From NCBI GenBank assembly GCA_964631945.1, contig CAZWAY010000025.1:13902-77901 (forward strand): a stretch of DNA of 64,000 bases, read 5' to 3'. Positions 16,833-24,536 of the stretch are shown piece by piece; within the stretch, counting starts at the first letter, position 1, and each line of letters begins with the position of its first letter. Under the pieces are notes generated by a model, which was not told the DNA's origin, ran no database searches, and saw nothing but the letters and a program-made list of their open reading frames with translations. Both the position numbers and the translations under genes were made by a program. Source of the stretch: JABFRZ01 sp964631945 (GTDB lineage: Bacteria > Planctomycetota > UBA1135 > GCA-002686595).

Positions 16833-17660
16833 TCAGTAGCGGTTGATCTGCGCGCGAGCGCGCAGCTTGTCGGCGCCGGCGTCGGTCAGGGCGGTCAGGT
16901 CGGCCAGCGCGATGCGGATGACCAGGTTCTGCTCGCGCACGTCCTCACCCGTCGTGAAGACGAAGGCCGAGATCGCGTCCGGGCGGGTCTCGAGCGACCC
17001 TTCGTCGGCGCCGAAGCCGAGCTCGAACTCGCCGTCCCTGCTCTGGAAGTTCTGGGTCAGGGTGCGGTGCCGGCCGCTCAGGCGCAGCGCCACGGTGAAG
17101 GTGTCGCGCGGCGTGAGGCCCTCGATGCGCGGCGCATGGCGCGCGAGCGTGCGCAGCACGACGTCGACTACCTGGTCGACCGCCGCCGGGTCGATCTCGA
17201 GCGCCACCGGCGCGGCCAGCCGCAGACGTCGGAACAGCGGTCCGTTCTCCCCGAGCTGGCCGCGCACCTCGCCGCGCATGCGCTCCCACTCGTCGTCGGT
17301 GGGCTGGTCGCCCTGGGCGGGCTCGCTGGCGCCCTGCCGCTTGACCAGCGGGAGCGCGGCGTCCAGCGCGAAGAACAAACCGACCTCGGGCACGTGGAAG
17401 GCGCGGGAGTGCTCCACGGTCGAGTCGTTGGCCCACAGCCGGGTGACCAGCCCGTGCACCTGCATTCCTTGCTGGCGCGTGCGCGTCGTTTGCTCGCCCG
17501 CGAAGGCCTGGTCGAGCGAGTCGACCAGGATGCGGCGCAGGATCTCGGTGCCCTCGGCCGTGGCCGCCGAGGTGTTCTGGGGCGGGAAAACGGGGGCGTG
17601 GGCCGACAGGGGGCCCGCGCCGAGGGTCGCGGCGGCGGCGAGGAGGGTGGTGAGGAGCAT
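16833..17660 (-). CDS. Exported protein of unknown function, third gene of the ECF sigma operon
   Basis: A 275-residue protein with a signal peptide (MLLTTLLAAAATLGAGPLSAHA). The mature part is mixed alpha/beta with no Cys and no motif I recognise. A region around ALDAALPLVKRQGASEP may be a structured strand pair, and the C-terminus ends in RAQINRY. It lies 22 bp downstream of the anti-sigma gene on the same strand, so it is probably controlled by, or feeds back on, that sigma system. It may be a cell-envelope target or a second regulator, but nothing in the sequence decides this. Confidence 0.7.
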   Translation of the reverse strand: MLLTTLLAAAATLGAGPLSAHAPVFPPQNTSAATAEGTEILRRILVDSLDQAFAGEQTTRTRQQGMQVHGLVTRLWANDSTVEHSRAFHVPEVGLFFALDAALPLVKRQGASEPAQGDQPTDDEWERMRGEVRGQLGENGPLFRRLRLAAPVALEIDPAAVDQVVDVVLRTLARHAPRIEGLTPRDTFTVALRLSGRHRTLTQNFQSRDGEFELGFGADEGSLETRPDAISAFVFTTGEDVREQNLVIRIALADLTALTDAGADKLRARAQINRY

Positions 17661-17682
17661 GGCGGTGCGGTTGGAAAGGGAC

Positions 17683-18423
17683 CTAGCGGTTCGGGGTGGG
17701 CAGGTAGGAGGCCATCTGCGTGAGCGCCTGGCGCGTCTCCTGGTCGGCGCGCGCGGCCTCGCGGCCGAGCGTGGCGAGACGCGTGTCCCAGGTGCGCTCC
17801 TTCTGGGCGAGCGCCACGTCGACGGCCTGCGTCAGGCGCAGGAGTTCCTGCTGCAGCTCCTGGCGCGACATCTGCGAGTAGCGCTCGAGCAGGTCTTCCT
17901 GGCTCTGTTCCAGGTTCGCGGAGCGCAGCGCGACCTCCTGGGCGGCGATCGCGCGCACCTCGTCCTGCCAGCCGGGGCGGGGCGCGCTCGCGGCCGGAGG
18001 CGCGCCGGGCAGGGCGAAGTCGAGCTGCAGACGACCGCCCTCGAAGCTCGCGCGCGCGCTCAGCAGGCTGAGCGTGAAGAGCAGCGCGGCCGCCGCGCCC
18101 GAGAGCAGCGCGCTCCAGCGCACCAGTCGCTGGCGGCGCAGCGTGGCGCGCTCGCCGGAGCGTGCGTGCGGCGCCGGCGCCCCGGCCCGGGCCGCGATCG
18201 TGCGCGCGAGCTGGCGCGGATCCTCGCTGCTCGCGGGGGTCTCCCAGCGCGTGAGCAGGCGTTGCGTCTCGCGCAGCGCGGCGAGTTCCTCGCGGCACTC
18301 GCGGCACGCGCGCAGGTGTGCTTCCAGGGCCTCGCGCGCGGCGGGCTCGAGTTCTCCGTACAGGAAGCCCGCGAACTCGTCGCGCGCGCGGCCACAGGTG
18401 GGGGAAAGCGGTTCGTCGTGCAT
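17683..18423 (-). CDS. Membrane-bound zinc-finger anti-sigma factor
   Basis: A 246-residue protein. The N-terminal 50 residues carry the ZAS motif HLRACRECREELAAL (HxxxCxxC), the zinc site by which this family grips its ECF sigma factor. One membrane helix (WSALLSGAAAALLFTLSLLSA) follows near residues 103-123. The extracytoplasmic C-terminal half is long, polar and helical (QSQEDLLERYSQMSRQELQQEL), suggesting a coiled coil that could sense envelope state. It lies 18 bp after the sigma gene, the usual sigma/anti-sigma arrangement. Confidence 0.9.
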   Translation of the reverse strand: MHDEPLSPTCGRARDEFAGFLYGELEPAAREALEAHLRACRECREELAALRETQRLLTRWETPASSEDPRQLARTIAARAGAPAPHARSGERATLRRQRLVRWSALLSGAAAALLFTLSLLSARASFEGGRLQLDFALPGAPPAASAPRPGWQDEVRAIAAQEVALRSANLEQSQEDLLERYSQMSRQELQQELLRLTQAVDVALAQKERTWDTRLATLGREAARADQETRQALTQMASYLPTPNR

Positions 18424-18441
18424 GTGGGTTCCTCGTTCCCC

Positions 18442-18996
18442 TCAGGTCTCGAGCGTCGCCAGGCGCGTGCGCAAGAGCGACAGGCCGCGCGTCATGCGCG
18501 ACTTCACGGTGGTCACGGGCGAGCCAAGGATCTCGGCGATGGCCGGGAAGGCCAGCTCGTGGTAGTGGCGCAGCACGACCACCTCGCGTTCGGAGGCCGG
18601 CAGCTCGAGCACGGCCTTGGCCACGATGTGGGCCACCTCGCGGTCGCGCGCCACGTGGAAGCCGGTCTCCTCGAGCACGTAATCGCCCTCGCGCTCGCGC
18701 ACCGAGGCCTGCAGCGTGCGCGTGCGCACGGCCGAGTGGCGCTTGCGGTCGCGGCACAGGTTCAGCACCACGCGGTAGATCCAGGTCGAGAAGCGCGCGC
18801 GGCCCTCGAACTGGGCCAGGCCCTGGTAGGTCTTGAGCAGTGCCATCTGGCGGATGTCCTTGGCCTCCTCGAGATCGCCCAGGAGGCGCGTGGCGAGCTG
18901 GAGGATGGGCTCGTTCCAGCGGGCGACCATGGCCTCGAACGCCGACCCGTCTCCAGCCTGGAAGCGGAGCGCCAGTTCTTCGTCCGGGAGATCCAT
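18442..18996 (-). CDS. ECF-type RNA polymerase sigma factor
   Basis: A 184-residue group 4 sigma factor. Region 2 runs from residue 8 to about 80, with DIRQMALLKTYQGLAQFEGRARFSTWIYRVVLNLCRDRKR carrying the expected core-binding and -10 recognition signature. Region 4 (about 120-175) contains LPASEREVVVLRHYHELAFPAIAEI and the helix-turn-helix GSPVTTVKSRMTRGL. The ATG at 18996 (MDLPDEELALRFQAGD) gives the standard N-terminus; an upstream in-frame ATG would add a low-complexity leader. It heads an operon with its anti-sigma factor and an exported protein. Confidence 0.93.
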   Translation of the reverse strand: MDLPDEELALRFQAGDGSAFEAMVARWNEPILQLATRLLGDLEEAKDIRQMALLKTYQGLAQFEGRARFSTWIYRVVLNLCRDRKRHSAVRTRTLQASVREREGDYVLEETGFHVARDREVAHIVAKAVLELPASEREVVVLRHYHELAFPAIAEILGSPVTTVKSRMTRGLSLLRTRLATLET

Positions 18997-19203
18997 GGGC
19001 CCGATTTCGCTCCCTTGGACGGCCGCCGCGGGCAGAGGGACGGGGGAATCCGCGGGTCCCATGGGGCCGTGGCTACGGGCAACGGGCGGCCCTCGTTTGG
19101 CCGCGCGCGGCGGGGGCGGGCAAGGGAGGGTGCCAGGATCCCGCGGCGGGCAGGCGACCCGCAGGGTTCGCACGGGGCCGCGGCAGGCACTACGCTCTTC
19201 GCC

Positions 19204-20439
19204 GTGTCGCGCTCCCGAGTCAGGATCGCCGCGCGCCTCGGCCCGGCGCTGCTCGTCTTGGCCGGGACGCTCGCTGCCCAGGCCGGGGTCAAGGCCTTCC
19301 CGCGCGTCGATCCGTACACCAAGAACGGCCCCGAGGCGCTGCTGAAGGCCGGCTACGTCTCGTTCGGGCCCTTCCGCTTCGGCGACGACCACACCACCGC
19401 GCAGGCCGAGAGCGCGCTCGAGGGCGTGCCGCTGCTCTGGGTCGAGACGGCGCACTTCAAGCTCGGCTCGGGGCTGCCCGAGTACGCGCTCGGCGACGAC
19501 GTCGAGGAGAAGCAGCGCCTCCAGGGCGAGCTCGAGCGCCTGGCCGCGAGGCTCCCGGACGTGAAGGTCCGCATCCGCAAGCTCGACCCCTGGCTGCGTC
19601 TGCACCTGTTCGCGCTGCGGCTCGAGGACCTGTATGCGCGCTTCCTCGAGGAGTTCGGCATCCAGGAGAGCGAGTTCCCGCACATCCCGCCCGACCCCGA
19701 GAAGCCCGCGGACAAGCCGTACATGGGCCAGGGGCGTTTCCTCGGGATGTCGGCCAAGTTCACGGTGCTGCTGTTCGACCGCAAGAGCAGCCTGGCGCGT
19801 TACTCCAACGTCTTCCTCGGGCGCGCGCTCGAGTCCCCGAGCAGCGCGCACTTCCAGACCATCGGCTCGCTGCTCTACCTCGCGGCGGCCGAGGACCTCG
19901 AGGGCCAGTACGACAACGACTCGGCCCTGACCTGCGAGGTGCTCGGCGGCGTGGCGCAGAACCTGGCGCTCGGCTTCCGCGGCTTCTCGGTGCGTCTGCC
20001 GTTCCCGGTCAGCGAGGGCATCGCGCACTGGTTCTCGCGCCAGGTCGATCCGCGCTATCCCTTCTACTCCGGGCTGGACCGCACCCAGATCCGCCTCAAG
20101 GACGAGTGGAACTGGGCTCCGAACGTGCGCGCGCGCGTCGAGCACGGCGTCTTCCGGCCGCTCGAGCAGGTCCTGGGCTGGACCGAGGCCAGCACGCTCG
20201 AGTGGTCCGACCACGTGATCCTGTGGTCGTACATGGACTACCTGCTGCAGCGCGAGGACGGCGCGGCCGGCACGCTCCTGCGCCGGCTCAAGGAGCCCGC
20301 CCCGGGGAGCGAGCCGCTCAGCGACGAGCAGCTCGCCGCGCGCGCGCGTGAGGCCTTCCCGGAGGCCACCGGCTTCGACCTCGCCGGCTTCGACCGCGCC
20401 TGGTCCGAGTGGGTGCTCGCGAGCTACCCGAAGAAGTAG
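19204..20439 (+). CDS. Exported protein of unknown function, possibly a degenerate MA-type peptidase fold
   Basis: A 411-residue protein starting at GTG 19204, with a signal peptide ending LAGTLAAQAG. The central part (FTVLLFDRKSSLARYSNVFLG, VLGGVAQNLALGFRG, LPFPVSEGIAHWFSRQ) resembles the layout of MA-like zinc peptidases, where HExxH is followed by P-x-WLxEGLA. Here the expected HExxH position has no such motif, so if related it should be catalytically dead. This family link is a weak inference. The 207 bp before it are shared divergently with the ECF sigma gene. The stop codon is 3 bp from a palindromic repeat. Confidence 0.7.
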   Translation: MSRSRVRIAARLGPALLVLAGTLAAQAGVKAFPRVDPYTKNGPEALLKAGYVSFGPFRFGDDHTTAQAESALEGVPLLWVETAHFKLGSGLPEYALGDDVEEKQRLQGELERLAARLPDVKVRIRKLDPWLRLHLFALRLEDLYARFLEEFGIQESEFPHIPPDPEKPADKPYMGQGRFLGMSAKFTVLLFDRKSSLARYSNVFLGRALESPSSAHFQTIGSLLYLAAAEDLEGQYDNDSALTCEVLGGVAQNLALGFRGFSVRLPFPVSEGIAHWFSRQVDPRYPFYSGLDRTQIRLKDEWNWAPNVRARVEHGVFRPLEQVLGWTEASTLEWSDHVILWSYMDYLLQREDGAAGTLLRRLKEPAPGSEPLSDEQLAARAREAFPEATGFDLAGFDRAWSEWVLASYPKK

Positions 20440-20442
20440 CGC

Positions 20443-20609
20443 CTAGTGTCCCTTCCCCGAAGTCGCGTCAACAATCCGCCGCACTGGATCGCCGCTGGCG
20501 GCGTTGCGCCTCCTCCGAGTATTGCAGCGAATACGCGTCGTCGGCGCGCCTTGCCAGCGACGATCCATCACGGCGCCTTGTCGACGCTACTTCGGGGAAG
20601 GAACACTAG
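20443..20609. repeat. 167-bp imperfect palindromic element with 21-bp terminal inverted repeats
   Basis: The two ends, CTAGTGTCCCTTCCCCGAAG at 20443 and its near-complement ending ACACTAG at 20609, match over 21 bp with one mismatch. The inner sequence continues to pair imperfectly almost to the centre: GCGTCAACAA against TTGTCGACGC, TGGATCGCCGCTGGC against GCCAGCGACGATCCA, and AGTATTGCAGCGAATAC at the apex. It fills the gap between two convergent genes; its last bases CTAG form the stop codon of the minus-strand gene. It contains no protein. This looks like a MITE- or REP-type non-autonomous mobile repeat and could also serve as a bidirectional terminator. Confidence 0.85.
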
Positions 20610-21682
20610 CGCCCCGACGCGTCCAGGTGCAGGCGGATCTCGAGCGGGACCTCGCGCTCGGCGGTGAGCTCGAAGGCCTCGCGCCCTCGGCCGAGGGTCG
20701 GGTGGCTGGCGCTGACCTGGTAGCGGCCCGGCGGCAGGGAGCGCGCGCGCAGGCTCCCGTTCCGGCCGGTCTCGCCGAGCAGGTAACCGCCGGCGTTGCC
20801 CGCGCCCTCGACGCGGGCGCCCGCCACGTTCTTGCCCTCGCCGTCGAGCACGCGCACCTCGAGCTCGAGCAGGACCGGGACCACCAGCGCCAGCTCGTCG
20901 CGCTGTGCGCCGAGGTCGAGCGCGCGGGCCGGGATCAGCGGCCCGTGCGGATCGCCCACGAGGAGTTCGTAGTCGCCCACCGGCACGGCCGGGAACGCGA
21001 AGCGGCCGCCGGCGCGGGTGTCCGTCTCGACCGCGGTGCGCCCGCGGCGTTCGAGGCGCATGGGCACGTCCGCGAGCTTCTTGCCGTGGGCGTCCGCGAG
21101 CGTGCCCTCCAGGACCTGCAGGCGCACCAGCGCGAGCGTCACGGTCTGGCTGGTGTTGGCCTCGAGCACGCTGCGCACCGGGAGCGCGCCGAGCGGCTGC
21201 CCGGCGCGGTGCTCGGCCGTGAACTCGTACTCGCCCGCGGGGCATTCGAGCTCCGCGCGCGGCTGGGCGGCCGTGAGCGGGAGCGTGCGTTCGAGGCGAC
21301 CGTCCGTGCCGCGCAGGTGCACCCGCACGGTGCCGTCGAAGCCCGCGCGAACCACGCCGTCGGCCTGGGGCGTCACGACCAGGACCGTCAGCCGGCAGGT
21401 GCCCTCCGGCTCGCGCTTGGGCGCGTTCACGTGCGGGGCGACCTCGAGGCGCTCGGCCTCACGCAGCTCGGCTCCGGCCGCGACCGGGGGTTCGGGCTCG
21501 GGCTCGGCCGGCACGGCGACCGGACGCGGCGCGCGCCCGCCTGATCCCGCCAGCCGCCACACGAGCACGGCTGCCGCCAGGGCGAGCAGCGCGACCAGCG
21601 CCAGCGCCCCCCGCCCGGAGCGAGCCCGGAGCGGCCCCGAACGGGGCACCGCCGCTTCCGGCTGCGTCGCGCTACGGGTCAT
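20606..21682 (-). CDS. Membrane-anchored protein with carboxypeptidase-regulatory-like domains
   Basis: A 358-residue protein with a short cytoplasmic tail, one membrane helix (ALALVALLALAAAVLVWRLA, residues 25-45), a Pro/Glu linker, and about three beta-sandwich repeats of the carboxypeptidase-regulatory (CarboxypepD_reg) type. Typical repeat endings are visible: ETDTRAGGRFAFPAVPVGDY, GARVEGAGNAGGYLLGETG and NGSLRARSLPPGRYQVSA. It has no catalytic domain. It is divergent from, and shares its extracytoplasmic domain type with, the large sigma-fusion gene at 21873, so the two may interact outside the membrane. Its stop codon lies inside the 167-bp palindromic repeat. Confidence 0.8.
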   Translation of the reverse strand: MTRSATQPEAAVPRSGPLRARSGRGALALVALLALAAAVLVWRLAGSGGRAPRPVAVPAEPEPEPPVAAGAELREAERLEVAPHVNAPKREPEGTCRLTVLVVTPQADGVVRAGFDGTVRVHLRGTDGRLERTLPLTAAQPRAELECPAGEYEFTAEHRAGQPLGALPVRSVLEANTSQTVTLALVRLQVLEGTLADAHGKKLADVPMRLERRGRTAVETDTRAGGRFAFPAVPVGDYELLVGDPHGPLIPARALDLGAQRDELALVVPVLLELEVRVLDGEGKNVAGARVEGAGNAGGYLLGETGRNGSLRARSLPPGRYQVSASHPTLGRGREAFELTAEREVPLEIRLHLDASGR

Positions 21683-21872
21683 GCCAGAGAGGATAGGCGT
21701 CCATGCGCGAGGGGCGCGAGCTTTCCCTCGTCCTCGCCGCGGCGCGGCCCGCTCCCGCCGCCCGTAGGATCAGCAGGAATCCCCACTCGGCTGCATCCGG
21801 GGCTCGCGCGGCGGCATCGCGCTTGGCGGTCCGCGGCCGGCGGGTACGGGGCTCCTCGGCCGGACCCGAACG

Positions 21873-24473
21873 ATGACTCTCCACGGTTCAGAGGGCGCGC
21901 GCGGCCTCGAGCAGGCCGTCTTGCTCGAGCAGGTGAGCTGGATCCGGCGGCTCGCGCATCAGCTCGTGGCCGACCGCGAGCTGGCCGAGGACCTGGTCCA
22001 GGAGACCTGCGTCGTGGCCCTCCAGCAGGCGCCGCGCGAGACCGGCAAGCTGCGCCAGTGGCTGGCGCAGGTGCTGCGCAACGCCCTGCGCCAGCACGCC
22101 CGCGCGCAGGGGCGGCGCAGCGGCCGCGAGGCCGCGCTGGCCCCGGCCGAGGCGCACGAATCGCCCGCGCGCCTGGTCGAGCGCGTGCACCTGCAACGCG
22201 AGCTCGTGGGCGCCGTGCTCGAGCTCGAGGAGCCCTACCGCTCGACCGTGCTGCTGCGCTTCTTCGAGGAGCTTCCGCCGCGCGTGATCGCGCAGCGCAC
22301 GGGCACGCCCCTCGCCACCGTGCAGAGCCGCCTGCAGCGCGCGCTGGCCAAGCTGCGCGAGCGCCTCGACGGGCGCAACCAAGCCTGGGCCGCGCTCTTC
22401 CTGCCGTGGGTGCGCGGCCTCGATTCGCTCGCTCCTCCGACCCTGTTGTCCGTACTCATGAAGACCAAGCTGATCCTGGCCGTGGCCGCGACGATGGTCG
22501 CGGCCGGTGCGCTGGTGTGGTGGCAAGCCGCGCCCGAGCCAGAGCGCAACGGTGCGACCGGCCGCGCCACGGCGCTCGTCTCCGCCGAGCCGCTGGTGCC
22601 GGGGGGCGGCATGCCCGAACCCGAGGCGCCGGTCGCCGAGCGCGAGGCCCTGCCGGCGACGCCGCGCGCCGCGCCGCCGCGCGCGGTTCCCCAAGTCGTG
22701 CCCGCGCCGGCCGCGGCGTGGAGCGTGCGCCTGCGCGTGCTCGACGCCGATGGCGGGCCCATGCCCGGCATCGCGGTTCGCGCCGAGGGCGACGAGCGCG
22801 TGCTCGGGACGAGCGGCGCCGGCGGCTGGTGCGTGTTCGAGACGCGCGCGGAGCGGCTGGTGCTCTCGGCCGCCGATCCGCGCTGGGTCACGATCCACGA
22901 GGGCAGTCCCTCGCGCGCGAGCGCGGTCGATCCCGTGCTGGTGCTGGCGCCCGCGCTCGAGCTCGGCGGCTGGGTGCGCGACGAGTCGGGACGAGCGCTG
23001 CCGGGCGCCAGCGTGCGCTTCGAGTTGCCGGAGGGCTTCCGCACGCGCTTCGAGGAGCTGCTGGAGGCCTCGCGGCAGCTCGGCTGGCGCGGCACCAGCG
23101 ACGGACAGGGCGCCTTTTCCTTCGCGCGCGTCCCGGCCGTGCCCGGTTCGACCCTGGCGGCCGTGCTGGCCGGCTACGAGCGCGTCGCGCTCGAGGCCCC
23201 GCCGGTCGGCGCGCGCGATCTCGAGCTCGTGCTGCGGCGTCCCGCGCTGCCGCTGGCGGGCGTGCTGCGCGGCGAGGTGCTCGAATCCGGCGGCGCGCCC
23301 GTGGAGGGCGCGCGCGTCGGCCTGGGCCTGGCCTCGGTCGTGAGCGACGAGCGCGGACGCTTCGAGCTCCCGCTGGCGCGCGCGGTGACGGCCGAGGTGC
23401 TCAGCGCGGTCAAGGTCGGCTTCCTGCCGGCGCGCCTCGAGCGTCCGGGCGAGCCGGGCGTGGGCACCAGCGGTTGGCCCGGGCACGTCGTGCTCGTGCT
23501 GGCCGGCCCGGCGCTCACGATCCGCGGCGTGGTGCTCGACCATGACGGGAAGCCGGTGCCCGCGGCGCGCGTCTGGGTACACGATCCGACCCCGAGCGCG
23601 CCGATCGGGATGATGCCCGGGTTCCTCGAGCCGCTCATGGCCGGCGCGCCGGTGCCGGCGGCCGTGCTGGAGAGCGAGGCCAACCTGCCGGAGCAGGACG
23701 GCGACAACTTCTACGACTGGTACACGGACGCGCGCGAGCCCTCGGCCCTGTGGCACTGGGTCGAGACCGACGCCACCGGTCACTTCGAGCTGGGCGGGCT
23801 CGACCGGCGGCGCTACCGGCTCGACGTCCTGCGTCCGGGCGGGTTGGAGGTGATCACCAGCGAGTCCCTGGCGGCCGGCGAGGCCTCGGCCGTGGTCCGC
23901 CTCGATCCTCCGGACGTGTTCGCGCGCGTGAGCGGACGCGTGCTGGCCGAGGACGGCACCGGCATCGCGGGCGCGAAGGTCTCGCTCTACCGTCCGATGA
24001 TCGACGCGCGCGCGCGCATCTTCGGCGGTAATTCGCAGGTGGTGGTGATCCAGCCCGCCGGCGCGGTCACGACCGACGCCGAGGGCCGCTTCGCCTTCGA
24101 GGACGTGCCCAGGAAGGGCGCGGTGCTCTCGGTGCGCGGCGACGACATGGTGCCGATCCAGGCCGACGTCACCAGCGACTCCCTCGAGCTCACGGCCGAG
24201 CTACGCTGCCACCTGGAGATCGTGCTGCGCGAGCCACGCGAGCGCTTCGACGCGATCGCCGTGGTCGACGGCGAGGGCCGGGGGCTCGACATCCTGGTGC
24301 TGACGGAGGGCAGCAACAACGCCTGGACGAGCGTTCCGCTGGTGCAGGGGCGCTCGGGCGTGGTTTCCGTGTCTTCGCGCGCGCGCACGCTGCAGCTGCA
24401 CAAGGGAGGGGTCGTGGTCGAGACGCGCGGGCTCGATCTCGTTCCGGGCGACGTGAATCGCATCGAGCTCTGA
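21873..24473 (+). CDS. ECF sigma factor fused to a membrane helix and extracytoplasmic regulatory-like domains
   Basis: An 866-residue single frame. Residues 15-90 are sigma region 2 (LVADRELAEDLVQETCVVAL, LRQWLAQVLRNALRQHARAQ). Residues 115-170 are region 4 (ELEEPYRSTVLLRFFEELPP, GTPLATVQSRLQRALAKLR). A membrane helix (LILAVAATMVAAGALVWW) follows at about 198-217. The remaining 640 residues are Pro-rich linker and a series of beta-sandwich repeats of the carboxypeptidase-regulatory type (DESGRALPGASVRFELP, VLDHDGKPVPAARVWVHD, VLAEDGTGIAGAKVSLYRP). A sigma factor tethered to the membrane with its own sensor is an architecture reported in planctomycetes. Release by proteolysis or conformational control are possibilities, not shown. 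Start is ATG 21873. Confidence 0.88.
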   Translation: MTLHGSEGARGLEQAVLLEQVSWIRRLAHQLVADRELAEDLVQETCVVALQQAPRETGKLRQWLAQVLRNALRQHARAQGRRSGREAALAPAEAHESPARLVERVHLQRELVGAVLELEEPYRSTVLLRFFEELPPRVIAQRTGTPLATVQSRLQRALAKLRERLDGRNQAWAALFLPWVRGLDSLAPPTLLSVLMKTKLILAVAATMVAAGALVWWQAAPEPERNGATGRATALVSAEPLVPGGGMPEPEAPVAEREALPATPRAAPPRAVPQVVPAPAAAWSVRLRVLDADGGPMPGIAVRAEGDERVLGTSGAGGWCVFETRAERLVLSAADPRWVTIHEGSPSRASAVDPVLVLAPALELGGWVRDESGRALPGASVRFELPEGFRTRFEELLEASRQLGWRGTSDGQGAFSFARVPAVPGSTLAAVLAGYERVALEAPPVGARDLELVLRRPALPLAGVLRGEVLESGGAPVEGARVGLGLASVVSDERGRFELPLARAVTAEVLSAVKVGFLPARLERPGEPGVGTSGWPGHVVLVLAGPALTIRGVVLDHDGKPVPAARVWVHDPTPSAPIGMMPGFLEPLMAGAPVPAAVLESEANLPEQDGDNFYDWYTDAREPSALWHWVETDATGHFELGGLDRRRYRLDVLRPGGLEVITSESLAAGEASAVVRLDPPDVFARVSGRVLAEDGTGIAGAKVSLYRPMIDARARIFGGNSQVVVIQPAGAVTTDAEGRFAFEDVPRKGAVLSVRGDDMVPIQADVTSDSLELTAELRCHLEIVLREPRERFDAIAVVDGEGRGLDILVLTEGSNNAWTSVPLVQGRSGVVSVSSRARTLQLHKGGVVVETRGLDLVPGDVNRIEL

Positions 24474-24536
24474 AGGGGACGGAGGACACCGCGGAGCGGC
24501 GGTTCGCCCGGCTCTTGCTCCGCCCGGTTCCCCGGC

